The position numbers were made by a program, and so were the translations under genes. Shown here piece by piece: positions 1 through 11,200 of a DNA stretch of 64,000 bases. Location of the stretch: positions 1-64,000 of the forward strand of contig JAAAJB010000067.1 in NCBI GenBank assembly GCA_016098155.1. The letters are read 5' to 3'. The notes beneath the pieces were generated by a model. That model worked only from the letters and a program-made list of their open reading frames with translations. It had not been told where the DNA came from and did no database searches. Position 1 is the stretch's first letter. Every line of letters starts with the position of its first letter. Source of the DNA: Actinomortierella ambigua. Lineage: Eukaryota > Mortierellomycota > Mortierellomycetes > Mortierellales > Mortierellaceae.

Positions 1-372
1 TTTTTTTTTTTTTTTTACACTGCCTTTGCCGTGTGGTATTAGGTCTCCATTAGAGGTCCTCGAGCCGGTACAGAGATAGCACCTGCTTAAGAAATAGCTT
101 TGCGGACACTGGAGGAAAACTTGTTTTCTCATACGCCATACGCAACTACGGACTCGTCACGGTGATCGCCATAGAGAGGATGAGGTGCCATCGACGTGTT
201 CGCGTTCGCGTAATTTACCCAATCACATCAAACCATTTGACATTATTATTAAATACAATCGGCCACTTTCGCCTTCACTATTGCATTTCATACCTCGCTT
301 GATACACGCGATGAATGTAATTTTATTGGGTATCCGGGTTACTCTTCTATCATTGAAAGAAAAAAAAATAAT
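1..372. other. contig edge and 3' flank, no gene
   Basis: The window opens with a run of 16 T, which suggests a contig end. No convincing coding exon is present. The TTTATT at 322-327 is AATAAA on the minus strand. It lies about 46-51 bases past the stop of the minus-strand secreted-protein gene, so it is a plausible polyadenylation signal for that gene. Confidence 0.6.
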
Positions 373-1636
373 TTACTCGAAAGCCTCCTCCTCCCCAATC
401 TCGAACCTGAGCTCCTGTTTTGCAGCCACAGGATCAGCTGCAATATGGAGGCAGGCTTCGAGTGCATGGCTCACGCCCACCAGGACCGGCAGGCTGACGC
501 TGGTAAAAAGCCTCTCCTTCTCCGTGACGGCCAGCGGCTCGAGCTGGGATCGGTATTGATCCAATAGGTCGCCGACATAAAAGACAGGTTTGCTCTTGAA
601 CAAATTCTCATTCTCGGCCGGAATCGTGTAGTGGGCCATCAAGTCCAGGACCGAAAGCGCACCTGTGACCAGACGCTTCTTTTGCTCCAGCTGCTCTGGG
701 GAACCATTCGTGGTATCGATGGGGATACCGTCATTACTACCATCGTCAGCCTTGGGGAGCACCTGAATAGCTTCGTCGATGGCAGCGCGATAGAGATCAG
801 CGAGGGCATAGCAACGCTTCTGTTCGAGAGAGGCGAGAGGATCCGAACCCTCACTCTGGAGTCTGTCGACGCTGCTCTGCTTCTTGCAATCCTCACAGTT
901 GGTCAGTTTATCCAGACCGGTCGTGACCGTCGACAAACCTGTCACGACTTCACCAATTTCGGGAACCTTGCCGACGACTGCAAATGCGACCAGCTTCGAG
1001 ACCGCATCGAGGTCAGCCTTGATGTGCCCAAACAAAGGTAAAGGTATGCCCAGAATGTCGGGCTGCAGTTGCTTGATGAGCATTTCAACGAGGTTGCTCA
1101 GATGGAAGAACAGTGCGCCCAACACGGGAACCTGGCCCTGGGATTTCAGGGCGGCAGATAGTGCCTTCAGTGCCGTGACCAAGACTGTCTTGATAGCAAT
1201 GCATGCCACATTGGGGATAGGAAGTGAAGGAAGAGGAAGAGGAGGGAGTGGAATCGAAGTGGGTTTCGGAATTGGAATTGGAAGAGGGATAAGCTTTTCC
1301 GCTCCATTTGGTTTGATTTTAGGTCCTGATAGGTAAAGCACGCGGAAATCATACTCGCTTGCCGCGTCTGCAAGCATGTCACGAACAGTGAGAAGTTGTT
1401 CGTCGGGAAGCGACTCCATTTTGGCGATCAAGTCATTAACAGACTGACTACTGACAGATGCGGTCGGATCGCCGGCAGCTAGGACGTGAATTTACATACC
1501 AGATTATTACAAAAAAAGAATCAGAAAGGAGCAGATGGCATAGGGGTAATTTGGATATGTGTGTGATACCTTTTCCAGACTCTGCCGCAGCCATGGCGAC
1601 TAAGGCAAGACACATCGAAAGGTTGAGGATCTTCAT
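373..1636 (-). CDS. secreted protein of unknown function, Pro/Leu-rich centre
   Basis: Two exons, complement(1479-1569 removed): exon 1 is 1636-1570 and exon 2 is 1478-373. The donor is GTATCA and the acceptor CTAG. The split codon makes Ala, and the protein is about 390 residues. It starts MKILNLSMCLALVAMAAAES, a clear signal peptide, so it is probably exported or lodged in the cell wall. A Leu/Pro/Ile-rich segment of about 30 residues near residue 75-105 (repeats such as PLPIPIPKP and PLPPLPLPS) is followed by a long amphipathic, probably helical part containing LIKQLQPDILGIPLP and the Cys pair NCEDC. I do not recognise the family. A hydrophobin-like or surface-binding role is possible from composition alone. 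The ATG at 1636 was chosen because it gives the signal peptide; a TATA-like CCATAAAT lies about 75 bases upstream. Confidence 0.7.
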
Positions 1637-2695
1637 GCTGTATGGAGGTTGTCCGGATGTTCAAAGGTTGTGAAGGTTGCAGAGCAGAGGGAAAATGCGC
1701 AAAGACGACGCATTTATGGACCTATTGAGAATGTGAGTGCACGGAGAGTGCTCCTCGTGCGCATCTAAGTCTTGGGGTGGATCTGGACATGGTCTGCAAG
1801 GAAAACTGGCAGCAGCAATCACCTAGCCCATTGAGAAACTTGGCGTAGATTAAGATGTATGTTGGCTGCTTTCTTTAGAGCACGCTTGGTACACTCATTT
1901 TTGAGAAGGAAGCCAGTAAAAAAGGCATAGGTGTAAAAAGATGCAGAGTCATGATCTGTCTCGTACATGGACTCTGAAAAAGAACAGCATGTATCGCTAT
2001 CGTGGAGCTACAATGGCTCTTGTTTGGCGTCTCTCTTACAAAACCTGGGGGTCTGGACCAACCCCTGGGTCTTAACCCCAAGAATGGAACTGAGGACTGG
2101 CGTGCGACAGTTGGGCTGGCCCTTGAATACAATGGAGCTCTGCAACATTGTGAGGGCATTTTTTTTTTTGTTCCTGCCCTCGTGTTTTACGTACACATTC
2201 TACATTTTGTTGCAGGTTTGTAGACAAAAAGAGAGGGGATGCTGTCAATTTGACCTCCCTTTCGGTTTCATCGGTAAACTTCCGTTGTTAGAGGATGAAT
2301 CCATGGTGCAAGGGGACCAGCATCCATCCATCCATCCGTCCATCCATCGATACCACCACTATCTCGCCGTTCTTTACAACCTTGAAGTCCAACTTTTCAC
2401 CAACCTCGGCACTTGCACGGAATATGGACACGGACACACCTCATCCTGTGTACGAAGAGGGCGACACCGAGCACTTGCCCTAAGAGGGGTGCCACTAGAC
2501 AAGCTAAACCTGGCAGTCCAGCACCTCCGGCCCACTGCTGCCCAAGGGACAGAGAGACGATGGACGGCACCACCCCCTTGCACCTCGGGAAAGGGCTTGC
2601 TTTGATGTGTTGAAGAACGAGCAACAGACACGAAGACTGACTTTAGCTCCATCTTTTTGTTTTTTTTTGCTGGCGCATCACAGCAGTTTGTCAAA
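1637..2695. other. divergent intergenic region
   Basis: This separates the minus-strand secreted-protein gene from eL29. It has no ORF with family similarity. It contains an imperfect CATC repeat (about 2321-2350), a T-run near 2160 and, just before the eL29 start, a pyrimidine-rich leader typical of fungal ribosomal-protein promoters. Confidence 0.5.
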
Positions 2696-3494
2696 ATGGC
2701 CAAGTCCAAGAACCACACCAACCACAACCAGAGTATGTCGCTACGTGCATAGACGAAAACACTTTGGAGAGATACAGAAACGCAGAAGAGAAAGGACGTC
2801 GTTGCGTGGGGCGAACGAGTGATCAGCCAGCTTGTCATCGCACACCCTTGTTACTGGACTACAGGATGCACTTTTGTTGGGCTGTTCGGTGAAAGGAAGG
2901 GAGAACATCAATCAGTCGTAGAGAAGGAAGGAATGGTTCATCGATGCATGGAAAGACGTCGCGATGGAGGCACAAAGGACAACAGCTCATGGCGTCACTA
3001 TGACTCTACAGGCAACATCCGACGTCGCAGAACGCTGTTGAAGCAACTTTGAGCAGCCTTTTGAGTTAGGCCCTGGAAGCTGCCAGGGTTGGAACTTGTC
3101 GCGACCCAACTTTCCGTTCGCAATACTATTGGAGAAAGAGGATCCAGCAGCTGCAACGCATTTTTGTTGGCGACAGGATCGAACGACGCACCAACCAGGA
3201 TCCACCATGTTAGACAGAAGCCTACTATCAGCACCTTGAACAGCCAAACTCTCCAACTTTTACGTCTCGAAAGACGGTTTCCATTAAGATCTCTTGCCCT
3301 GTCAACCCCTCAGACACTCAACGCGTTGTCATCTCTATCTTACTTGGCATCAAATAGACAAGAAGGCTCACCGCAACGGTATCAAGAAGCCTAAGACCTT
3401 CCGTCACGCTTCGCTGAAGGGTGTCTGCCCCAAGTTCCTCCGCAACCAGCGCTTCGCCAAGAAGGGCTCCGTTGCTGCCCTCAAGAAGGACTAA
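2696..3494 (+). CDS. RPL29: 60S ribosomal protein eL29
   Basis: Two exons, 2696-2732 and 3358-3494, encode 57 residues. Exon 1 gives [12 protein letters not shown] and stops at a GTATGT donor. Exon 2 follows a TAG acceptor, completes an Asn codon, and reads [16 protein letters not shown], then [18 protein letters not shown]. These are the hallmarks of eL29, a small, very basic protein at the interface of the large subunit and needed for efficient 40S-60S joining. The length matches the short fungal form (59 residues in budding yeast), not the longer animal form. The 625-nt intron so close to the ATG is long for this locus, though long first introns are common in ribosomal-protein genes. I looked in it for C/D-box snoRNA boxes and saw none. 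Confidence 0.93.
2733..3357 (+). other. long first intron of eL29
   Basis: The donor is GTATGT at 2733 and the acceptor is ATAG ending at 3357. The intron is 625 nt, against about 90-250 nt for most introns here. A short hairpin (CCCTGG/CCAGGG) sits near 3070-3090. No RUGAUGA/CUGA pair marking a C/D snoRNA was found; an H/ACA RNA cannot be excluded by eye. Confidence 0.7.
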
Positions 3495-3598
3495 ACTGAT
3501 TGTCGTTCGGGACATGTTTTCTTGGAACCTGTAGAAAAAAATCAATTGGCGGCAGTCTTCCATTATGCTGGATCAAGGGACACACCTCTCCTATTCGG

Positions 3599-3604
3599 AA
3601 TAAA
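3599..3604 (+). terminator. polyadenylation signal AATAAA of eL29
   Basis: A canonical AATAAA lies 105 bases after the eL29 stop codon, in the expected orientation. Confidence 0.6.
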
Positions 3605-4339
3605 CACTTGACTTGCTCTGCATTCATTCTTGGATTCAGTCCCTGTATTCTCCAGGGGCACCCTTGGACAAAAGCACCCCTTCCAGAGGAACGATCGCAA
3701 GACTGACTGCAGGAGACGTGACAATGGAGCATTGGTGGCGCCTGTTGTGCATGCTTGCTCTCTTTGTGGCGAAGCGCGGTTGCGGGGTAGAGGCGTTGAA
3801 AACAGGAGAATTGGTGCAGCTGAACTTTGCCCTGAACAGATCTTGTGAGTGTCGTTGTTGTCGGAAAATCTTCCCCGCATTCTTGGAGGTTGACTTGGGT
3901 ATACTTCTCGCATTGCGCTCCCTGATAGTTGGGAGAATAAAAAAAAAATGTCCCCCGCGAATTTTAGTATCTACATGGTTGCTTATCACTGACACAAAAC
4001 GTAGACCATGAGTGGGTGGAGTGCTGTATGCCTTGTCCAGGTGTCGTTAATGTCGACGGAACCCCTGCTGGAATGAAGGAGGTGACTGGTGATACGATGA
4101 AAAGAATTGGAGCAACGGCTCGACAAAGTTAGTGTGCGGGCGGGCAGCTTCACGGCAGATTGATGATCCACTTTTTTTTGGGGAGGAGCCAATATGAAGA
4201 TGCCCGTCCTTCAATTGTCAACCTTCTCTTCTTCTTACTCCCCTCCGCCTTCCCACTCACGACCCTTGACTTTCAATCTCCCATTTCTTTGACATTTCTC
4301 CATTTCGGCCGACCTCTCTTCTTGAACCATTCATTCACA
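3605..4339. other. intergenic region before the PMP22-like gene
   Basis: No coding exon is supported. The last 100 bases are a CT-rich leader (CCTTCTCTTCTTC and similar blocks) typical of the 5' region of a well-expressed fungal gene, leading into CACAATGACC around the start codon. Confidence 0.5.
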
Positions 4340-5051
4340 ATGACCGCTGTTACTGCTGCTCCCCAAGGTGGAAACCTTGCCTCGACTCTGCTGCAGGCCT
4401 ATCTGACTGAGTTGGCTGCTAACCCTCTGCGCACCAAGGCCATCACCTCGGGTACTCTGGCCGGCCTGCAGGAGGTCACAGCCACGAAGCTGTCGGGCAT
4501 GCCCAAGAGCAAGAATCCAAATGACTTTATCCTCGGCATCAACAAGCGTGTGGTCCAGATGGCGCTCTACGGTAACGTCCTCTATCTTGTACTGAATTGT
4601 GGAGAAACATGCAGACTTTTTTTTCGTGTGCAAAAAAAAAGTCATGACGTTGCGATTTCCCACCTTTGGCTGAGTTCAAGTCGACGCGAACCCTTCTTTG
4701 TTTAACATCTTTCTTTTCTTTTCTTTTCTTTTTTTTTTTATGTCTTTGCCACCATGTTTTTATTGTATCTCCTCTTATAGGTCTCCTGGTCAGCGGACCT
4801 CTTGCTCACACACTCTTCCTGCAGGTCACTGCCCGCTTCCTCGGCAAGGAGGGTGCCAAGTGGAAGCTTGCCCAGATCTTGAGCACTCAGCTTATCACCT
4901 CCCCCATCCAGAATGCTAGTACGGTGCATTAAGAAATGTCTATCCACCTTCGTTATTATTTTTTTATCGGTCTCTCGCTTGGGCCTCACGCTTGGGCCTC
5001 GATCGTAGTCGTAATGGTACCCTTCTCTAACCATCTGCTGTACTCTTTTTC

Positions 5052-5082
<31 letters not shown>

Positions 5083-5369
5083 TAGCCTATATCATTGCCA
5101 TGGCCTTGTTCGCTGGCGCAAGGACCAAGCAGCAGATTATCCAGGCATTCAAGTCCGGCTACCTGCCCATGATGAAGACGTCCTGGATGATCTCACCCTT
5201 GTCGATGCTCTTCGCCCAAAAGTTCCTGCCCCCTAACGTCTGGGTGCCCTTCTTCAACTTGGTGGCATTCTGCTTCGGCACCTATGTCAACACCTCCATC
5301 AAGAAGCAGCGCCTGCGCCAGCTGCGCCAGCAGCAGGAGGCCGCTGAGAAGCGTGATCGCGACAACTAA
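4340..5369 (+). CDS. Mpv17/PMP22-family peroxisomal membrane protein
   Basis: Three exons: 4340-4571, 4781-4918 and 5086-5369, giving 217 residues. The family pattern is visible in order: ANPLRTKAITSGTLAGLQ near the N-terminus, YGLLVSGPLAHTLFL, QLITSPIQN, then SGYLPMMKTSWMISPLSMLFAQKF and a last hydrophobic stretch NVWVPFFNLVAFCFGTYVN. This order matches animal PXMP2 (PMP22), which forms small-solute channels in the peroxisome membrane; the relatives Mpv17/Sym1 are mitochondrial. Four hydrophobic segments are expected. The tail KKQRLRQLRQQQEAAEKR is very basic and Gln-rich. Exon 1 ends in a GGTAACG donor and both splice junctions keep the frame. The second intron is unusual and is described separately. 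Peroxisomal rather than mitochondrial location is inferred from PXMP2 resemblance. Confidence 0.88.
4919..5085 (+). mobile_element. probable retroposed insertion now acting as an intron
   Basis: Intron 2 of the PMP22-like gene is flanked by an identical 8-bp sequence, AATGCTAG, at 4912-4919 and 5078-5085. A run of 24-26 A (5054-5079) lies directly against the downstream copy. A target-site duplication plus poly(A) tail is what reverse-transcription-primed insertion leaves. The donor G is the last base of the first copy and the acceptor AG is the end of the second copy, so splicing removes the insert exactly. Inside is a 12-bp direct repeat CGCTTGGGCCTC (4976-4987 and 4989-5000). No coding capacity or Pol III boxes were seen. 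Confidence 0.6.
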
Positions 5370-7156
5370 ATATTGTTGCGACGATTTTTTTTTCCATGAG
5401 GGGGGACTGAACGAAAAGGGAACTAGTTGAGAAGATGGTAGAGGCGAGAACGACAGAATAGCATATACCTTCCTCAGTGAGGGAGCCTTGTATCCACCCA
5501 AGGCATTGTGAATAGTTATTATTTTCTAGATCTTTTTTTTTTTCCTAAAAAAAAAGCCTCTCCGTACTGTACAAAATATGATATTACCTGTGGCGTGCAC
5601 GAATGCCTGAAGATATGTAGGCCATTGGATATTCTGGAAGGGGTAGGGTAGTAATTAGACGGTCTGAAGTAGCCTTTCTTGCTGAACGGAACCGGTATGT
5701 GCCTTTCCGATTCTCTCCCGCCTCTGTACTTCTTGGTCGGGTTTGCCTTGTCATGGCTCACTTTGCTCTCCCAATTGTCTCTTGTGATCTCCCTCATCTC
5801 TCCCCACTCCCCGCGTCCACTCGGAACACCTCTGGTACACCTGTTGTTACCTGGAGAGTGGAACAAAGTCCCAAAAAAAAGTGGGGCACCCGATTTTCGG
5901 ATATGTACAGGTATATCTGCGGGGCAATTAAAGTTCCCACCAAGTTCTCATCAATAACGTCTTCTCTTTCTGCCACAGAGAGAACAGAGTTTAGGTACAA
6001 AAACCCTTTGTTCGTTTCCCCACAATATTATCCGCACTGCTGCTGTTGCTGGAGAGTAGAGTGTGCGAAAGTAATCGAAAAGATTTGTTGTCTTTTTTTT
6101 TTCTTTTTGCGGGGAGAAAGAGTAAACAAATACCTTTACGACTGATAAGTGCATATTTGTGTGTGGGTCGGAAAACGTGGATACTGTTATTGGAGTGGGG
6201 CAACACAGGGAAGAAGAGGTTCACTCTGTGTGTGTCATGGTAAGCAGCCATCGATCAGAAGAGGATCATTTCTGTTCTTGTTTAGGTTCTTCACACAGTG
6301 ATTTCAATCGTGCCAATGGTGTTTGGCTGACACCCACCTCTCACGCCATTGCGGGACAGTGAAAGAGACGAAGAGGACAGAAGAGAGGGAGAGAGAGTGT
6401 GTGTGTGAGTGTGCGTATGTGCTCTTTGTCTTCACGTTCATCCGCGCATGTGCTGTGTACAGTGAACTGTACAAAGGGCGCCTGCCGTTATACCCTTTTC
6501 CCTCGCCTTACCACCCCACCCCACCCCACCCCACCCCGCAAATGTCACAAAAGAAGAGATAACTAACTTTTTTTCCCCTTCTTCCTGTTGCCCATTTTGG
6601 GTACAAGACCCAGCTGCCCTTTTCTCAATTTCCCATGTGCATGGAAACACCGATTGGCTCTCACAAAGAAAAACACGCCCTTTATGTGTGTGTGTGTATG
6701 TCTCTGCCTTCTTCAATCCAGTTTTGACCCTCGGACTTCCCTTTCCAAACACAACACACAGTACACACAACACAGATGCACAATCTGACTTTCAGATGCT
6801 TTTGATAATGACAAAGAACACATGAGTGTCTCAGTTTTTAGTCGTTATACTATTGTAGCAAGCATTTGGGGGGTGGAGGATGACTATATTCGTCGTGGCT
6901 ATGGTTGGCATGTGGAGGGGAAGTGTAATGTACAGCAGCAATACAAGTAAAAGTGGCAAGCAACAAGAAAAAAAAAAAGAAAGAAAGAACGGTTATATAT
7001 GTACAGAGGAAGGGGTAGCAGGGGTGGGGTGGTGCACAAAGACAATGGCTGGCCATGTGAGCGGGAATATTGTTGTTGGGTTGCTTTTGTCTTATCGCCT
7101 TGTCCGTTTGGCAAACCCTGAGGATGATTTGTTTGGATCAACCCCATTTCTCTCTT
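5370..7156. other. convergent intergenic region
   Basis: This lies between the ends of the PMP22-like gene and the minus-strand Mig1-like gene. No ORF has family similarity. It contains AG- and GT-rich microsatellites (about 6385-6420 and 6685-6700), A-runs near 6967, and a C-rich repeat at 6511-6537 listed separately. Confidence 0.5.
6511..6537 (-). repeat. (CCCCA)n tract, G-quadruplex-forming on the minus strand
   Basis: The plus strand reads CCACCCC followed by further ACCCC units. The minus strand therefore has five G4 tracts separated by single T, which fits the classical motif for a very stable parallel G-quadruplex. It is about 620 bases beyond the 3' end of the Mig1-like gene. Confidence 0.75.
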
Positions 7157-8236
7157 TTAGACGAACAGAGACTTCATGATCGTCGAGATTGGGGGCAGGG
7201 TAACCTGCTGAGGAGGGCGGAAAGGAGCAAGCTCGGGCGTGGCCATGATAGTGGGGTATCCATTGGGCATCATCTTGGCATGCGACAGGCGGGGGCTCTG
7301 CACAGGGCTACTCAGCGAAGGGAGCAGACCGTAGGAGGATGGCTGAGTAGGAAAGAAACCGTACGAATGCTTCTGAGGCGACGATCCCGAGAACGACATG
7401 GGCACAGGCGACGATTCGGGTGTGAACAGTGGCGAAGAGTGGGCATCCGATTCTGTGTCCGACATCAGGGCCGCCACTGGCGACGACTGAGTGGTCATGG
7501 GAGGCGAAGGTTGTTGTTGTTGTTGCTGGGTGTACATGGAGGGCTTTGATGCAAGAGGATAGGGAGTAGCGCGGGCCACACCAACAGTTTGCTGGAGCTG
7601 GATAGTACGCTTCTTTGACCGCATGCGAGGCGAGGGCGAGGGCGAAGGTGAAGGCGAAGACTCGATGTTCGTGGTCTTGGTGGGCTGGTTGTTATCGAAT
7701 GCGACCATGACAACCTTCATGAAGGGCTTGACCGAGATGTGAGAAGGTGCAGGCGTGTTGGAGGCAGCTGCAGGAGTAGGAACCGAGGGTGTAGGGGTAG
7801 AGGTGGCGACTGCGGCCGTGCTGCTACTGTTGCTGTTGCTGGCAGACGAAGATCGCTCCTTCTTGGTTTTGTTGGTAGAGTGGATGCGCATGTGTCTGGT
7901 CAGCTCGTCAGAGCGCGAGAAGCGCTTCTGACAGGTGGCAAAGGTGCACTGATGGGGGCGCTCGCCAGTGTGGGTGCGGATGTGACGAGTTTGGTGCTCC
8001 AGGCGGTGGAAGGATTTTTGGCAGAGGTGGCACTTGTAAGGGCGAGGCGCATCCTGACCAGAGCGGGGCTGTGAAGGGGAGGAGGAACGCTTGGAAGAAG
8101 GGGCAGAGGTCATCTTATTTTCTTCCAGTTGTTGTTGTTGTTGGTATTGTTGTTGAGGGACAGGGGAAGAGATAGAAATGGGACCAGCGTTGGAGAGCGA
8201 AAGGAGAGAAGCAGCGGCCTCGTGCGTGAGCGACAT
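7157..8236 (-). CDS. C2H2 zinc-finger carbon catabolite repressor, CreA/Mig1 type
   Basis: Single exon, 359 residues. Two tandem zinc fingers lie at about residues 67-89 and 97-119. The first contains [18 protein letters not shown] and the second [14 protein letters not shown]. These recognition helices are the CreA/Mig1 signature for GC-box sites of the SYGGRG type, so the protein probably represses genes for alternative carbon sources while glucose is present. The rest is low complexity: poly-Gln near residues 28-36, Ser/Thr/Pro-rich stretches, an SPSPSPSP run followed by the basic RMRSKKR, and a C-terminus with [12 protein letters not shown], a possible short effector motif. The ATG at 8236 is the first in this frame after a T/C-rich non-coding leader. 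Which Mig1 paralogue this is cannot be told from the sequence. Confidence 0.88.
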   Translation of the reverse strand: MSLTHEAAASLLSLSNAGPISISSPVPQQQYQQQQQLEENKMTSAPSSKRSSSPSQPRSGQDAPRPYKCHLCQKSFHRLEHQTRHIRTHTGERPHQCTFATCQKRFSRSDELTRHMRIHSTNKTKKERSSSASNSNSSSTAAVATSTPTPSVPTPAAASNTPAPSHISVKPFMKVVMVAFDNNQPTKTTNIESSPSPSPSPSPRMRSKKRTIQLQQTVGVARATPYPLASKPSMYTQQQQQQPSPPMTTQSSPVAALMSDTESDAHSSPLFTPESSPVPMSFSGSSPQKHSYGFFPTQPSSYGLLPSLSSPVQSPRLSHAKMMPNGYPTIMATPELAPFRPPQQVTLPPISTIMKSLFV

Positions 8237-11200
8237 ATGAACGAGAAAAAATAAAACAAAAAACTTGAGGAAAGTGGAAAGGAAAAAGAGGAGGGAAAGT
8301 AAGAAAGAAAAAGTGGAAGGGAAGTGGGGGGAAGAAAGCGACGGTTTATATATGTGGAAAGGGCTTTGACCAAGACAAAAAAAAAAGTGGAGCAAACGAG
8401 CAACAAAAAAGAGTGGGTGCGTGTCAGTGAGAAAAATTAGGGAGTGCGGTGGAGGGGGGGGGAAAGAAGAGGAAGGAGGGGGGAAAGAGAGACAAGAGAG
8501 CACAACCCGACATGCAAAAATGGAGAGAGAGTGTGTGAGAGAGGGGAAGAGCTTATCGCTGCGACACCAGGGAATCACAATTCAATCTCCATATTCTAAA
8601 ATCCCACTATCTCGAAAGAAACACAAAAAAAGGAAAGCAGAGAGAGAGCATGCTATTCTTTTTGTTGTTATTATTATTATTATTGCTGCTGATGCTGCTG
8701 CTGCTCCTGCTCCTCTTCTCTCCCCCCCTCCCCTCTCCCCCCCTCTGCGCGGGCCTTCTTTTGCCTCTTACTCACTTACTCAACTCTCTCTCCAGCTTGC
8801 GAATTTCCATTTCAGGGTTGGCCCAAAGTGTGGAGACATGTTCACCAAGGACTGAATAATCTCGTTCCAATTCAGTCCCACTTTAGGGTTGCCCTTTCTT
8901 TCTTTCCTCTTTTCCCTGTGTGCCCTTGGCCAACCCCCATCCTGATGATGCTCCACAGACACACACACACACACACACAAAGCATACAAAGCATATACAA
9001 ACATACCCTCTACTGCTGCTGCTGCTGCTGCTCTCTCGCCCTCTCCCCGCGTTTTGTGTACCCTCCCTTCCTCTCTAGCTCGCTTTCGTTGCTTTGTCCC
9101 AGTGTTGAACAATTGCTGCTGCCGATACTGCTGCTGATGCTGCTGCTGATGGGTGCTGATGCTCTTGCTCCTGATCCCTTTCTTCCGCGTGCCCTGCAAC
9201 TGCTGGACTGTAGTAGTACACAAAACATTTTCACGCATTACAACCAGCCCAAGATGCCATATGGCAAACACATCTTACACACAGACGCAATGACTGCTGA
9301 TGGCCTCGTCATCACCCACCCCAACCCTGCAAAGGCTCTCTACCCCAGCAACAATCACCCACCACCTACCCGACCAACCTTTCTCCCAGTGTCGGTAAAA
9401 AGGCATCCTGCACTCATCTTTGCCCAAAAAAAAAAGGTGTCCAAACCAAGTGCTCACCTAACACGCATTCTCCTCCTGCATGGTTTGATACTCTTTTCTC
9501 TCTCACTCTCACTTTCTCTCACTCTCCGGATCACCACCTTTTTTTTTTCTCGATGATCTCTGCTCTCCCTTTTCAATGCACCTTGCCCTTTGTTTCCCCC
9601 CAAACATCTTCCCCTAATTTTCCAAGGTAACCCATCGCGCCATACGGGGAGGAACTGTGAGCCGCCCCGCGTTTACAAAGAACCCTTTGTGCCCTTATTC
9701 CCCACATCCTCACATACACAGTCGTCCAATGTCCGATTTCTTCCTATATCCTTTCTCTCTTACTCACTCATATTCTTCGCGATCACAGGTAGGCCCCCTT
9801 CCCCGTAGGAACCAAGTTGGACTTTTGTAATACCATTTTGTCCCACGAGCAGGCCACGTTCAATCCAAATTTTAAACTGTCATTCCCTGCACATCCGATT
9901 CTTTCTCGCCATTCCTCTAAACTCGTGTACGCCTTTTCTTGCGCGTGAGTGTCATACCTCACCTCTTACCTGTAGCTTCTTTTTGTTACATTATTACGGC
10001 CGATCCTTTGCTATTGGCAAAATGGCCCTTATCACGAACCTATCCCGTACCGACTATTTTCTCTTGTTCTCTTTGATCGATTTGCATCACCGCCCTCATC
10101 TCCATATCGTGCTTACGGGCTGGCTGTATCACCACGGATCCTATTCATAAGCGATATCGAGCACGGGACTCTACTCAACAAAACGATCCCGCTTTTACGA
10201 AGATCACGGCGGCCCCCGCTCTCGTCCACCTTCATTATCGTCGAGGGTAGCTGGAACTTGTTTGTGCCGCGCATTTGATGCCACCCCTTTTCCTTCCGTA
10301 ACTGCAGTTTGACTGATATGCTTTTCTACGACAGCAGGCGTCGACCATTGTTTTTCTTACCTGTCTAGGTCCTATATGTCTGGTAGTCAGTAAAACACCA
10401 TTTGGTGTACCATTTCCATGCACCAAAATAAGAAAAGAGGAGGAGCGCCCGTTTTCACTACTGGCGCCCTTTTTGTTTTTGAGGTACATACGCCTACTCG
10501 GGTAGCGCCAGTAATGTGTATGTACGTAGACGAAGAAGTATTACTAGGTACTTCCCCCACCAAGATGATGATATGTCAGGTACGAAAGCGGTTTACAAAA
10601 TTACTCCTCTCTTTGCATGTCCGTCCTATCTTTTTTTGTTCTTAGGAATACAGCCTCCGTGGAGATAAAGATATGGACCAAACTTGGATCCAGCTCTCTC
10701 GAAACAACCGTCATTTTGTTTGTCCGACGTGCAAGATTGTGCAGCAGTGAATAGCAGTAAAATATTTAGTGCCCTTTTGGAGAATTAACTTGATCGGCCG
10801 CTCAGATACCCACAGCAGCACATTCCTGTTGCTGGAAACCTTTCCTCTGTTGCTGAGGCAACTGGTGGGTTTCACAATTAACGTAGGATCTCCATGCAAA
10901 ACGGTTGATACGGATCGTCCAAGACAAATTGTCAAAGCACGGGCACAAGAACAGCGAGATGATGCTATCATTTGTCTCGATTGTCAAGAGATTCATCTCT
11001 TCAAAGGCCGTTCCCCACTTATATTTGCCACACACGCACACACACACTCTCCTCTCTTCGATACCGTGGTTATTTTTTTTGCGAGTCCGAGTTGAGAGAC
11101 CCATGAAGTCAGCGATAACGCCCTGAATTATTCCTGAGTCTGCAGTTTTCAGCGACCGAGCCCTGATAGAAACTGGGGTTCATAGTCATGAAAAAAAAAG

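Noticed and set aside
2733..3357. C/D-box snoRNA inside the long eL29 intron
   Set aside because: No RUGAUGA/CUGA pair was found on the plus strand; H/ACA type could not be assessed by eye.
8828..9556. 242-codon frame with Thr/His and Cys runs
   Set aside because: Built from AC and CTG repeats; typical microsatellite translation.
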